Assembly (NCBI GenBank): GCA_026415155.1
Contig: JAOAHQ010000034.1
Location: forward strand, 1-64,000
DNA from: Rhodocyclaceae bacterium
Lineage (GTDB): Bacteria > Pseudomonadota > Gammaproteobacteria > Burkholderiales > Rhodocyclaceae
Reading direction: 5' to 3'
DNA length: 64,000 nt
Below are positions 56,646 to 64,000 of this stretch, in pieces (within the stretch, counting starts at the first letter, position 1; every line of letters begins with the position of its first letter). Both the position numbers and the translations under genes were made by a program. The notes beneath the pieces are model-generated. The model made no database searches. It was not told the origin of the DNA and worked only from the letters and a program-made list of their open reading frames with translations.

Positions 56646-59210
56646 ATGCGCATCCGCAACTTCATTCTGGCCACCTCGGCGGCCGTGGCCGTTGGGTTCT
56701 TCGCCCTGAGCTACTACACGCTGGGGCGGGTGCTCGAACATTCAGTGCGCCGTAATGCCGAACAATCGGCCGATGCGCTGGCGCAGACGACCTTCGCGGC
56801 GATGTATCAGGTGATGAGCACCGGCTGGCGGCGCGCCCAGGCCGAGGCCTTCATCGCCTCGGTGGCCGAGGCGGCGGGCCGCGGCACGCCGACCACGCTC
56901 AACATCTACCGCGGGCCGGTGGTCGAGGCCGACTACAAGAAGATCGAGCAGCCGCCCTTCGATGCGCGCATCGAGGAAGTGTTCGCGACGGCGAAGCCCT
57001 TGCGCGAGGCGCCGGCCGGCGGCGTGCGCTTCCTGATGCCGCTTGTCGCGAACGAGCGCTGCCTGCGCTGCCACGATGCGGCGCAGGAAGGCGACGTGCT
57101 GGGCGTCATCGAGGTCAAGCAAGACTTTGGGCCGCTCTTGGCAGAGTCGCGGCGCGACTTTTTGCTCTGGATGGCGGGCTTGTCGCCCCTCCTCATGCTG
57201 GCAGCGGCTTTCGCGGTCTGGCGGGTGAGCCAGCGCATCGAGCGTTCGATCGCCGGTGTCGCCGAGTCGATCGCCGAGGTCGATGCCGTCGCCGATCTCA
57301 AGCACCTGCAGCTGCTGCGCCACGATCCAGGCTTCGAGGAATTCGAACGCCTTCTGCTCAGGCTCGATGTGCTCGTCGCCAAGCTGCGCGCAGTCGCGGT
57401 CGACAAAGACGTGCTGCAGTTTGAGATCGGCTTGCTCGAAAAATTCGTCATCACCTCCGAGGTGGTGCGCGACTGGGGCGAATACATCGCGCGGCTGCTT
57501 GCCGACATCAACCAGGTGATGACGACCCACATGCTGTTCTCGGTGTTCCAGGTCGATGACGAAGTGTTCGACCTCGAGCTCTTCTGGTTCAAGACGCCGA
57601 CCGAGGAGACACGCGCAATGGTCGAGCGCCATGTGCGCAGCGTCATTCAGACCGAGCGCCTCTCCGAGCTCGCCCAGGTGAGCTTGCATCACCATTACCC
57701 CACCGCCGGCGGCGAGCCGATCGCGCTCGACGAGCGGGATGTCGCGCTGCATACCAAAACCTTGATCGTCGATCATCCAAAGATTGGCGGCATCGTCGGC
57801 ATCGGCGTCAATGCCGAGGCGGTCGAGGACGATACGCTGCGGCTCGTCATGGACAGCATCCTGTCGACGATGCTCAACGTCGTCGGCTCGGTCAAGGCGA
57901 TCCACAAATACACGCGCGACATGGAGTATTACGCGACGCGCGATCCGCTTACCGATCTCTACAACCGCCGCGTGTTCTGGGAGCTCTTCGAATACGAGGT
58001 TTCGCGCGCCACCCGGCACGGCTATCAGTTCGCGCTGCTCGTCATCGATCTCGACAATTTCAAGCTCGTCAACGACAACTACGGCCATGCCATCGGCGAT
58101 CGCTATCTGCAGGCCATCGCCCATGCCATCAGAAGCATCCTGCGGCCCGGCGACGTCTTCGCGCGCTACGGCGGCGACGAATTCGTGCTGATCCTGCCCG
58201 ATACCACGCAGCCCGCGGCAGCGACGGTCGGCCAGCGCCTGCTCGACACCGTCAGTGCGCTGCGCCTCGAAGTCGAGGAAGGCCCGCCGATCACTGGCAG
58301 CGTCTCGATCGGGCTCGCTGTCTTCCCCTTGCATGCCAACAACGCCAAGGACTTGTTCCTCTTCGCCGACAACATGATGTACAAGGCCAAGCAGGCCGGC
58401 AAGCAGCAGGTCGGCATTCCGAGTGAAGAAGAGGTCGCCGAAGTGTTCCGCGACATGACGGCGACCACCGTGCAGGTCGTCAACGCCGTCAATGAGGGCC
58501 GCATCGTGCCCTTCTTCCAGCCCATCCTCGACATCCGCGCCAATCGCATCGTCGCCTTCGAGGTGCTCTCGCGCCTTTCATTCGAGGGACAGCACATCGA
58601 GGCCGGCCGCTTCATCGAATACGCCGAGAAGGCCGGCGTCATCCATCGCCTCGATATCATGGTCATGGAACAGGCGCTCGCCGCTGCTGCGGCGGCGCAG
58701 TTTTCCGGCTACATCTTCCTCAACCTCTCGCCGCGTGCGCTGGCGCTCGCCGACTTCCTCACCATGCTCAAGCGCACCATCAACGCCTGCGGCCTGCGGC
58801 CGGGCCAGATCGTCTTCGAGATCACCGAGCGCGACACCGTCAAGAACATCGTCTTGCTCGAGCGCCTGATTGCCGAGCTCAAGCTCGAAGGCTGCAAGCT
58901 CGCCATCGACGACTTCGGCTCTGGCTTCTCTTCCTTCCAGTATCTGCGCCGCTTCCCCGTCGATTTCCTCAAGATCGAGGGCGACTTCGTCGTCAACATC
59001 CTCGACAACCCGCGCGATCGCGCCTTTGTCGAGACGATCTGGAAACTCGCCGCCGATCTCGGCATCCAGGTCATCGCCGAACACGTCGAGGACGAAGGCG
59101 TGCTCGAGGCCTTGCGCGGCATCGGCGTCGACCTGGCGCAGGGCTATTTCGTGGGCCGGCCCGAGCGCGTGCTCGGCGAGAAGCTCCGTTTTCCGCTGGC
59201 CGAAGGATGA
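56646..59210 (+). CDS. Heme-binding DUF3365 GGDEF-EAL c-di-GMP protein
   Basis: An 854-residue membrane protein. An N-terminal helix (FILATSAAVAVGFFALSYYTL) is followed by a periplasmic DUF3365 (Tll0287-like) sensor with a covalent heme motif C139-L-R-C142-H143, a second helix around 187-207, and a GAF-like part near 275-425. A GGDEF domain with an intact YGGDEF site and an EAL domain follow. In the EAL domain the signature reads EVL (FEVLSRLS), yet later motifs (NLSPRAL, ITERD, DDFGSG, LKIEGD) are intact. It could make or degrade c-di-GMP in response to redox or gas ligands. The ATG at 56646 was preferred over 56565 because the upstream stretch looks like leader; its ATGA overlap with the next gene suggests co-transcription. 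Confidence 0.75.
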   Translation: MRIRNFILATSAAVAVGFFALSYYTLGRVLEHSVRRNAEQSADALAQTTFAAMYQVMSTGWRRAQAEAFIASVAEAAGRGTPTTLNIYRGPVVEADYKKIEQPPFDARIEEVFATAKPLREAPAGGVRFLMPLVANERCLRCHDAAQEGDVLGVIEVKQDFGPLLAESRRDFLLWMAGLSPLLMLAAAFAVWRVSQRIERSIAGVAESIAEVDAVADLKHLQLLRHDPGFEEFERLLLRLDVLVAKLRAVAVDKDVLQFEIGLLEKFVITSEVVRDWGEYIARLLADINQVMTTHMLFSVFQVDDEVFDLELFWFKTPTEETRAMVERHVRSVIQTERLSELAQVSLHHHYPTAGGEPIALDERDVALHTKTLIVDHPKIGGIVGIGVNAEAVEDDTLRLVMDSILSTMLNVVGSVKAIHKYTRDMEYYATRDPLTDLYNRRVFWELFEYEVSRATRHGYQFALLVIDLDNFKLVNDNYGHAIGDRYLQAIAHAIRSILRPGDVFARYGGDEFVLILPDTTQPAAATVGQRLLDTVSALRLEVEEGPPITGSVSIGLAVFPLHANNAKDLFLFADNMMYKAKQAGKQQVGIPSEEEVAEVFRDMTATTVQVVNAVNEGRIVPFFQPILDIRANRIVAFEVLSRLSFEGQHIEAGRFIEYAEKAGVIHRLDIMVMEQALAAAAAAQFSGYIFLNLSPRALALADFLTMLKRTINACGLRPGQIVFEITERDTVKNIVLLERLIAELKLEGCKLAIDDFGSGFSSFQYLRRFPVDFLKIEGDFVVNILDNPRDRAFVETIWKLAADLGIQVIAEHVEDEGVLEALRGIGVDLAQGYFVGRPERVLGEKLRFPLAEG

Positions 59211-60457
59211 CGGACGCTGCCGACAAGCTCGCCAGCGCGCGCACGCGGCTCATCCTCGATCAGCCCTTCCTCGGCGCGCTGGTGCTGCGCCTGCCCTTGA
59301 AACCCGCCCACTGGTGCCGCACCACGGCGACCGATGCGCGCACGCTCTACTACAACCCGCGCTGGATCGAGCGCCTCTCGGGCCCGCAGGTCGAATTCGC
59401 GCTCGCTCACGAGGCGCTCCACTGCGCGCTCGGCCACTTTGCGCGGCGCGGCCATCGTCAGCAGCGCAAGTGGGACTTAGCTTGCGATCTGGCGATCAAT
59501 CCGCTGCTCGTCGATGCCGGGCTCAGGCCTCCGCCCGAGGCCCTCGTGATCGATCTTTATCGCGGCATGGCGGCCGAGGAGATCTACCCCTGCCTCGATG
59601 ACAGCCTCACCGAAAGCCAAATGATGGACGAGCATCTGTGGGACGGCGACGAGGGCGGGCGGGGGGAAGCGGGCAGCGCAGGCGCGGGCGGCGGCAAGGC
59701 CGGCGGACAGGAGGCCGAAAATGAAGGTAGTGGCGGCGCAACGCCGGCCAAAGTCGGCGCTGGCGAGACGGCAGGGATGGGCGCGGATGCGCCCCCCGCC
59801 CCTTTGCGCGCCCAGGAAAAAGAGCGCTTGCAAAGGCAGTGGCAGCGCCATCTTGCCGCCGCCGCGCAGCGCGCGCGCGAGGCGGGCAAGCTCTCCGGCG
59901 AACTGGCGCGTCTTGCTGAAGCGGCGCTTGCGCATCAGGTTTCCTGGCGTGCGCTCCTGGCGCAGTTCTTCGCCCAGGCAGCGCGCGACGACTACAGCTG
60001 GCAGCGGCCCGCGCGCCGCAGCGAAGGAAAAAACGGCGAGGCGATCTGGCCGAGCCTATCGAGCCGCATGGGCGACATCCATGTCGCGCTCGATGTCTCC
60101 GGCTCGGTGACGGAGGCCGATCTCGCGGATTTCCTCGGCGAATTGAATGCCTTGAAAGGCAGCCTGCCGGTGCGCATCACGCTCTTTGCCTGCGATAGCG
60201 ATCTTGCCGCCGGCGCGCCCTGGGTGTTCGAGCCGTGGCAGCCGCTCATCCTGCCGCGCCACTTCGCCGGCGGGGGCGGCACCTCGTTCCTGCCCGTCTT
60301 CGAATGGATCGAGCGGCAGGGGGCGCGCCCCGACGCGCTCGTCTATTTCACCGATGCCGAAGGCGAGTTTCCCAGGCAGCCGCCCAACTTTCCGGTGCTC
60401 TGGCTCGTCAAGGGCAAGGCGCCGGTGCCCTGGGGACGGCGCGTGCAGCTCAATTGA
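59207..60457 (+). CDS. VWA-like/DUF2201 putative metallopeptidase-type protein
   Basis: A 416-residue protein with an N-terminal HEALH motif (H68, E69, H72, with H77 nearby), suggesting a metallopeptidase-like fold. A C-terminal VWA-like domain has DVSGS near residue 305. The middle ~80 residues are a low-complexity linker with a repeat copy (AKVGAGETAGMG). This fits the DUF2201 family that pairs with MoxR ATPases. It overlaps the c-di-GMP gene upstream (ATGA), while its MoxR partner lies two genes upstream. Probably acts with it in an assembly or activation function. Confidence 0.75.
   Translation: MTDAADKLASARTRLILDQPFLGALVLRLPLKPAHWCRTTATDARTLYYNPRWIERLSGPQVEFALAHEALHCALGHFARRGHRQQRKWDLACDLAINPLLVDAGLRPPPEALVIDLYRGMAAEEIYPCLDDSLTESQMMDEHLWDGDEGGRGEAGSAGAGGGKAGGQEAENEGSGGATPAKVGAGETAGMGADAPPAPLRAQEKERLQRQWQRHLAAAAQRAREAGKLSGELARLAEAALAHQVSWRALLAQFFAQAARDDYSWQRPARRSEGKNGEAIWPSLSSRMGDIHVALDVSGSVTEADLADFLGELNALKGSLPVRITLFACDSDLAAGAPWVFEPWQPLILPRHFAGGGGTSFLPVFEWIERQGARPDALVYFTDAEGEFPRQPPNFPVLWLVKGKAPVPWGRRVQLN
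59749..59773 (+). repeat. Dispersed 25-bp repeat, copy 16 (inside VWA-like gene)
   Basis: In-frame sense copy encoding AKVGAGETA. Confidence 0.65.
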
Positions 60458-60557
60458 GGCTCTGGCGAAAGCAATAGGCGAGGCCGCTTCGGGTATCCTA
60501 CGCGGCTTTACCGCTCAAGAACGGGGCAAGAGACTCCGGCTGATCACGAGGGGGAGC

Positions 60558-63080
60558 ATGGAGGATCCACCGCAGACGCCGATTCCTTATGACGAGCTCG
60601 TCGAACAGCTCGTCGTCGCCGCTTTCGTCATCGATGTCGAGGGGCGCGTCTTGGTGTGGAACCGCGCCTGCGAGGATCTCACCGGCCTGCCGGCCAAGGC
60701 AGTGATCGGCACGCGCGGCCATTGGCGCGCTTTCTACGACCACGAGCGGCCCGTGCTCGCCGATTTGATCGCGCGCGGCGAGACGCATCGCATCGTCGAT
60801 CTCTACGCCCAGGCCGATAGCCACTGCACGATCCACGGCGGCTTGCACGCGGAAAACTGGTGCTCGATGCCGCTTTTGGGCGTGCGGCGCTATCTCTCGA
60901 TCGACGCCGGCCCGATCCGCGATGCTTCCGGCCGCATGGTCGCGGTGGTCGAGACGCTGCGCGACTGGACGGCCTGGAAAACTGCCGAGAGCGAACTGCG
61001 GCTCATCGAATCGGTGTTCGAGAGCGCCTCGGAAGGCATCCTCATCACCGACACCGAGGCGCGCATCGTGCGCGTCAATCCCGCCTTCACCGAGCTCACC
61101 GGTTATGCGCAAGAGGAAGTGCTCGGCAAGCGCCCGTCGTTTCTGCAATCGGGCTTGCATGAGAAGCGCTTCTATGCCGAGCTGTGGCACAGCCTCACGA
61201 CGACGGGCCACTGGCGCGGCGAGATCTGGAACAAGCGCAAGAATGGCGAAATCTATCCAGAGCACCTCGCCATCAATGCGGTGCGCGATGCCGAAGGTCG
61301 CGTGACGCATTACGTCGGCCTCTTTAGCGACATCACGCAGCAAAAGGCCGTCGAGGAGCGCCTCGAGGACATGGCCACCCACGATGCGCTCACCGGCTTG
61401 CCCAACCGCATTGCGCTCTCGCTCAAACTCCATCAGGCGATCGCCGCGGCGCGCGCCCATGATCGCCTCGTCGCCGTCTGCTTCGTCGATCTCGACGGCT
61501 TCAAACCGGTCAATGACACCTGGGGGCACGAGATCGGCGATCGCGTGCTCGTCGAGGTGGCGCAGCGCTTCAAGCAAGCCTTGCGCGCCACCGACACTGT
61601 CGCGCGCATCGGCGGCGACGAGTTCGTCTTGGTGCTCGGCGAATTCCACGACGTCGAGGAGATCGAGTTCGCCTTAAGCCGCATCCTCGAGCACATCCGC
61701 AAGCCGATCGTCGTCGATGATTTGCGCATTGCGATTTCCGCCAGCATCGGCGTCACTGTGCATCCCTTCGACGAATCGGACACCGATACGCTGATCCGCC
61801 ACGCCGACCAGGCGATGTACATCGCCAAGAACCAGGGCCGCAACCACTGGCACATGTACGACATCCATGCCGAGGACGAGGGCCGCCAGATCAACGCGAT
61901 GCTCGCCCGCGTGCGCGAGGGGTTGCAGCATGGCGAATTTAGGCTTTACTACCAGCCCAAGGTGAATCTGCGCGAGGGCCGCATCGTCGGCATGGAGGCC
62001 TTGATCCGCTGGCAGCATCCCGAGCGGGGGCTTGTGCCGCCGGGTGAATTCCTGCCCCAGGTCGAGAACTCGCCCCTGATCGTCGACCTCGGCGAATGGG
62101 TGATCCGCGAGGCGCTCGCCCAAATCGGCCGCTGGCGCGCCGCCGGCCTCGAGATGAAGGTGAGCGTCAATATCGCGGCGCGCCAGTTTCAGCACATCGA
62201 CTTCGTGATGCGCCTGCGCAGCATCCTGGCGCAATACCCCGAGGTGCCGCCGCAGCTCCTCGAGATCGAGGTGCTCGAAAGCACCGCGCTCGACGACGTC
62301 GAGAGCGTGCGCGCCATCGTGCTCGCCTGCCAGGAGCTCGGCGTCGATTTCGCGCTCGATGACTTCGGCACCGGCTATTCGACGCTCACTTACTTGAAGC
62401 GCCTGCCGGCGCGCGAGCTCAAGATCGACCAAAGCTTCATCCGCGACATGCTCGAAGACAAAGAAGACCTCGCGCTCGTCGAAGGCGTCATCGGGCTTGC
62501 CTCGGTGTTCAAGATGGGCGTCGTCGCCGAAGGGGTCGAGACCCTGCAGCACGGCATCGTGCTGATGCGCATCGGCTGCGACGTCGTGCAGGGCTACTAC
62601 ATCGCCAAACCGATGCCGGCCGAGCGCGTGGCGGGCTGGTGCGCCGGCTTCCAGCCCAATCCGCTCTGGGCGCAATGGGCCATTCCCTGGGATCGCACCC
62701 ATCTGCCGCTCGTGCTTGCCGAGTATGACCACCTCAAGTGGGTGCAGCGGCTCGCGGCCGCGCTCGACGATGCGACGATCGAGCTGCCCGCGCCTGACGA
62801 AATTGCCAATCCGCATGTCTGCCGCTTCGGCCAGTGGTATGACCACGACGGCCGCCGGCAGTATGGCGAGCTCGCCGCCTTCCGCGCCATCGCGCCGTTG
62901 CACGAGCGCGTCCATCGGCTCGCCGTCGAGATCATCCGGCTGCGCGATCTCGGCGAGATCGAGGCGGCGCGCGTCTTTGTCACCGAGCTCAATGCCACCA
63001 AGGACGCCATCGTGGGGCTCCTTGGCGTGCTGCATGGCGCCTTGCTTAAGCAGCGGCCGGCTGCTGGGCTTGCGTCCTGA
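60558..63080 (+). CDS. PAS-PAS-GGDEF-EAL protein with C-terminal CZB zinc-binding domain
   Basis: An 840-residue soluble protein. The two PAS domains start near residues 14 and 150 (VVAAFVIDVEGRVLVWNRAC and ESVFESASEGILITDTEARI). The GGDEF domain has an intact RIGGDEF. The EAL domain has GMEALIRW, ITE-like and DDFGTGYSTLTYLKRLPARELKID motifs. The C-terminal ~120 residues match a CZB (chemoreceptor zinc-binding) domain: a His in YDHLKWVQ, then C in NPHVCRFGQWY, and H-x3-H in LHERVHRLAV. CZB domains bind zinc with very high affinity and regulate c-di-GMP synthases. GGGGAG precedes the ATG at 60558. A hairpin at 63086-63102 follows. Confidence 0.8.
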   Translation: MEDPPQTPIPYDELVEQLVVAAFVIDVEGRVLVWNRACEDLTGLPAKAVIGTRGHWRAFYDHERPVLADLIARGETHRIVDLYAQADSHCTIHGGLHAENWCSMPLLGVRRYLSIDAGPIRDASGRMVAVVETLRDWTAWKTAESELRLIESVFESASEGILITDTEARIVRVNPAFTELTGYAQEEVLGKRPSFLQSGLHEKRFYAELWHSLTTTGHWRGEIWNKRKNGEIYPEHLAINAVRDAEGRVTHYVGLFSDITQQKAVEERLEDMATHDALTGLPNRIALSLKLHQAIAAARAHDRLVAVCFVDLDGFKPVNDTWGHEIGDRVLVEVAQRFKQALRATDTVARIGGDEFVLVLGEFHDVEEIEFALSRILEHIRKPIVVDDLRIAISASIGVTVHPFDESDTDTLIRHADQAMYIAKNQGRNHWHMYDIHAEDEGRQINAMLARVREGLQHGEFRLYYQPKVNLREGRIVGMEALIRWQHPERGLVPPGEFLPQVENSPLIVDLGEWVIREALAQIGRWRAAGLEMKVSVNIAARQFQHIDFVMRLRSILAQYPEVPPQLLEIEVLESTALDDVESVRAIVLACQELGVDFALDDFGTGYSTLTYLKRLPARELKIDQSFIRDMLEDKEDLALVEGVIGLASVFKMGVVAEGVETLQHGIVLMRIGCDVVQGYYIAKPMPAERVAGWCAGFQPNPLWAQWAIPWDRTHLPLVLAEYDHLKWVQRLAAALDDATIELPAPDEIANPHVCRFGQWYDHDGRRQYGELAAFRAIAPLHERVHRLAVEIIRLRDLGEIEAARVFVTELNATKDAIVGLLGVLHGALLKQRPAAGLAS

Positions 63081-63085
63081 CGAAA

Positions 63086-63102
63086 CCCTGCTCTTGGCAG
63101 GG
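63086..63102 (+). other. Hairpin after the GGDEF-EAL-CZB gene
   Basis: CCCTGC-TCTTG-GCAGGG, a perfect 6-bp stem 5 bp after the stop, without a U-tract. Terminator function is uncertain. Confidence 0.3.
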
Positions 63103-63145
63103 GCATGAACGGCTTCGCGGCGGCGAGCGGTATCATCCGCTGACG

Positions 63146-64000
63146 ATGGCCGCTGTCGAACTCACGCCCGAAGATGCCTTGCGTTTGAATGTCCTCTTGG
63201 CCGGCGAGGTGCTCGCCGTCAAGATCGACGAGGGCGCGCGCGTGCTTTTGGGGCTCACGCCGCGCGGCGAGGCGAAGGTGCCGCTCAATCCTGTCGGGCG
63301 GCCGGAGCGCTATTTCCAGCGCGTGCGCGAACTCTTGGGCGGCCACGCGCTCGGCTCGCCAGGCGGCTATCCCGTGCATTTGCGGCGCTGGACGCGCATG
63401 GGTCATGCCGAGCCGCAGAAGCTCGAAGCCTTCCTGAAGCTCGGCGAGCCCGAGGCGGTGCTCGCCGTCGCCCATGCGCCGACCTTGACCGATGAGCTCG
63501 CGCGGCGCGTCTGGTGGGCGCTGCCCACGCCCGAGGTCGCTCAGGTCATGCTCGCTCATCCGGCGGTGCGCGCGGGACGGATGGGCCGCGTGCTCGTGGC
63601 GGCGCTCATCGAACACCTGCCCTTCGAAGCCGAACCGATTGCGGCGATGCACCTCGTGCGCGGCCTGCTGGCGAGCGGCCTCATGACGGAAGAGGAGCGC
63701 GCCGCCCTGTGGGCGAAGGCCAAGCGCCGGCCGCACTATCTGATCGGTTTTCTCGAATACCTGCCCGAGGATCTGCCGCCCGAAGCGCCGCTGCCGCCGC
63801 TTCCCAACCTGCCCGACACGCCGGCGGCGCGGCTACTTGAGCGCTGCCGCAGCGGCGTGGGACAGGCCTGGCTCCATGCGGCGGAAATCGCGCTCGATCG
63901 GCCGCCTGCGCACGAGGCGGTCTATCGGCTGCTCGATTTGATCGGTCAGTATTTCGCTGCCGGGCGTGAGGCAAGCGCGAGTCTTAACGACTATCCCGCC
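63146..64000 (+). CDS. dsrS: DsrS-like protein, 3'-truncated by the window end
   Basis: The first 285 residues of an open frame that runs off the window. Opening residues ELTPEDALRLNVLLAGEVLAVKIDEG, the core GHALGSPGGYPVHLRRWTRMG and LTDELARRVWWALPTPEVAQ match my memory of DsrS, a conserved soluble protein found with dsr genes in sulfur-oxidising bacteria. This was not checked against a database. It has no membrane segment or cofactor motif. The ATG at 63146 is chosen since it gives the family start. Confidence 0.55.
   Translation, partial: MAAVELTPEDALRLNVLLAGEVLAVKIDEGARVLLGLTPRGEAKVPLNPVGRPERYFQRVRELLGGHALGSPGGYPVHLRRWTRMGHAEPQKLEAFLKLGEPEAVLAVAHAPTLTDELARRVWWALPTPEVAQVMLAHPAVRAGRMGRVLVAALIEHLPFEAEPIAAMHLVRGLLASGLMTEEERAALWAKAKRRPHYLIGFLEYLPEDLPPEAPLPPLPNLPDTPAARLLERCRSGVGQAWLHAAEIALDRPPAHEAVYRLLDLIGQYFAAGREASASLNDYPA

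Noticed and set aside
60458-60557. Riboswitch (c-di-GMP type) upstream of the PAS-GGDEF-EAL gene
   Set aside because: The 100-base leader lacks the conserved GEMM core sequences; nothing else recognisable seen.

Overview
The window is high-GC, densely packed DNA from a chemolithoautotrophic proteobacterium, most likely a betaproteobacterial sulfur oxidiser of the Rhodocyclales/Sulfuritalea/Thiobacillus type. The left edge carries Calvin-cycle accessory genes (cbbO, cbbY, a class II aldolase). The right edge carries a DsrS-like protein, which belongs to reverse-dissimilatory-sulfite-reductase sulfur oxidisers. Genes for metal efflux, c-type cytochromes, SLC13/SulP anion transporters and c-di-GMP signalling lie between. 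Genus-level assignment is inference. No rRNA, tRNA, CRISPR array, transposase or phage gene was seen.

Layout. (1) 1-4392: tail of cbbO, cbbY, aldolase-Dabb fusion, a small unknown gene and psiE. (2) 4431-18081: three SulP anion transporters (one fused to two UspA domains, two with a ~135-residue helical insertion), a small orphan protein, an SLC13 transporter, a CBS-pair protein, a gamma-carbonic anhydrase, and an NtrC-type histidine kinase/response regulator pair divergent from a small Usp-like gene plus SulP3. (3) 18146-25304: six-gene hydrogenase-4/complex-I-like operon (B, C, E, F, G, I). Its large subunit has lost all four NiFe cysteines. (4) 25291-28414, reverse strand: CsoSCA/beta-carbonic-anhydrase-like protein, MlaF-type ATPase, Fe-alcohol dehydrogenase. 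(5) 28455-35046: SPFH protein, double DUF4178 protein, tiny membrane protein, DUF350, membrane spermidine-synthase-like protein, Tat-lipoprotein FAD oxidoreductase. (6) 35138-40514: SLC13/ArsB permease, hybrid histidine kinase, ferredoxin-NADP reductase, coiled-coil PD-(D/E)XK protein. (7) 40832-51531: RND metal efflux operon, cytochrome c/cytochrome b561 operon, chemoreceptor, QseB/QseC-like two-component system. (8) 51616-53976: MazEF-like toxin-antitoxin, class II cytochrome c, ChrA. (9) 54044-64000: HTH-[2Fe-2S]-FNR fusion, MoxR ATPase, two c-di-GMP proteins, VWA metallopeptidase-like protein, DsrS-like protein (cut by the window end).

How it may work together. Regions 1-4 look like an inorganic-carbon supply island beside the Rubisco genes: anion (possibly bicarbonate) transporters, two unrelated carbonic anhydrases and a proton-pump-like complex that cannot be a hydrogenase. 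Two promoters in the island have near-consensus sigma-54 elements (GG-N10-GC), each with TTGC-N5-GCAA-type dyads upstream, and an NtrC-family activator/kinase pair sits between them. This suggests one regulon. In region 7, direct-repeat boxes of the PmrA/QseB type (CTTAAG-like half sites every 11 bp) precede both the RND operon and the cytochrome operon, which suggests control by the QseB-like regulator encoded just downstream.

A ~25-bp repeat (core GTCGGCGCTGGCGGGACGGC) is scattered at least 15 times through the window, between genes and in frame within genes.
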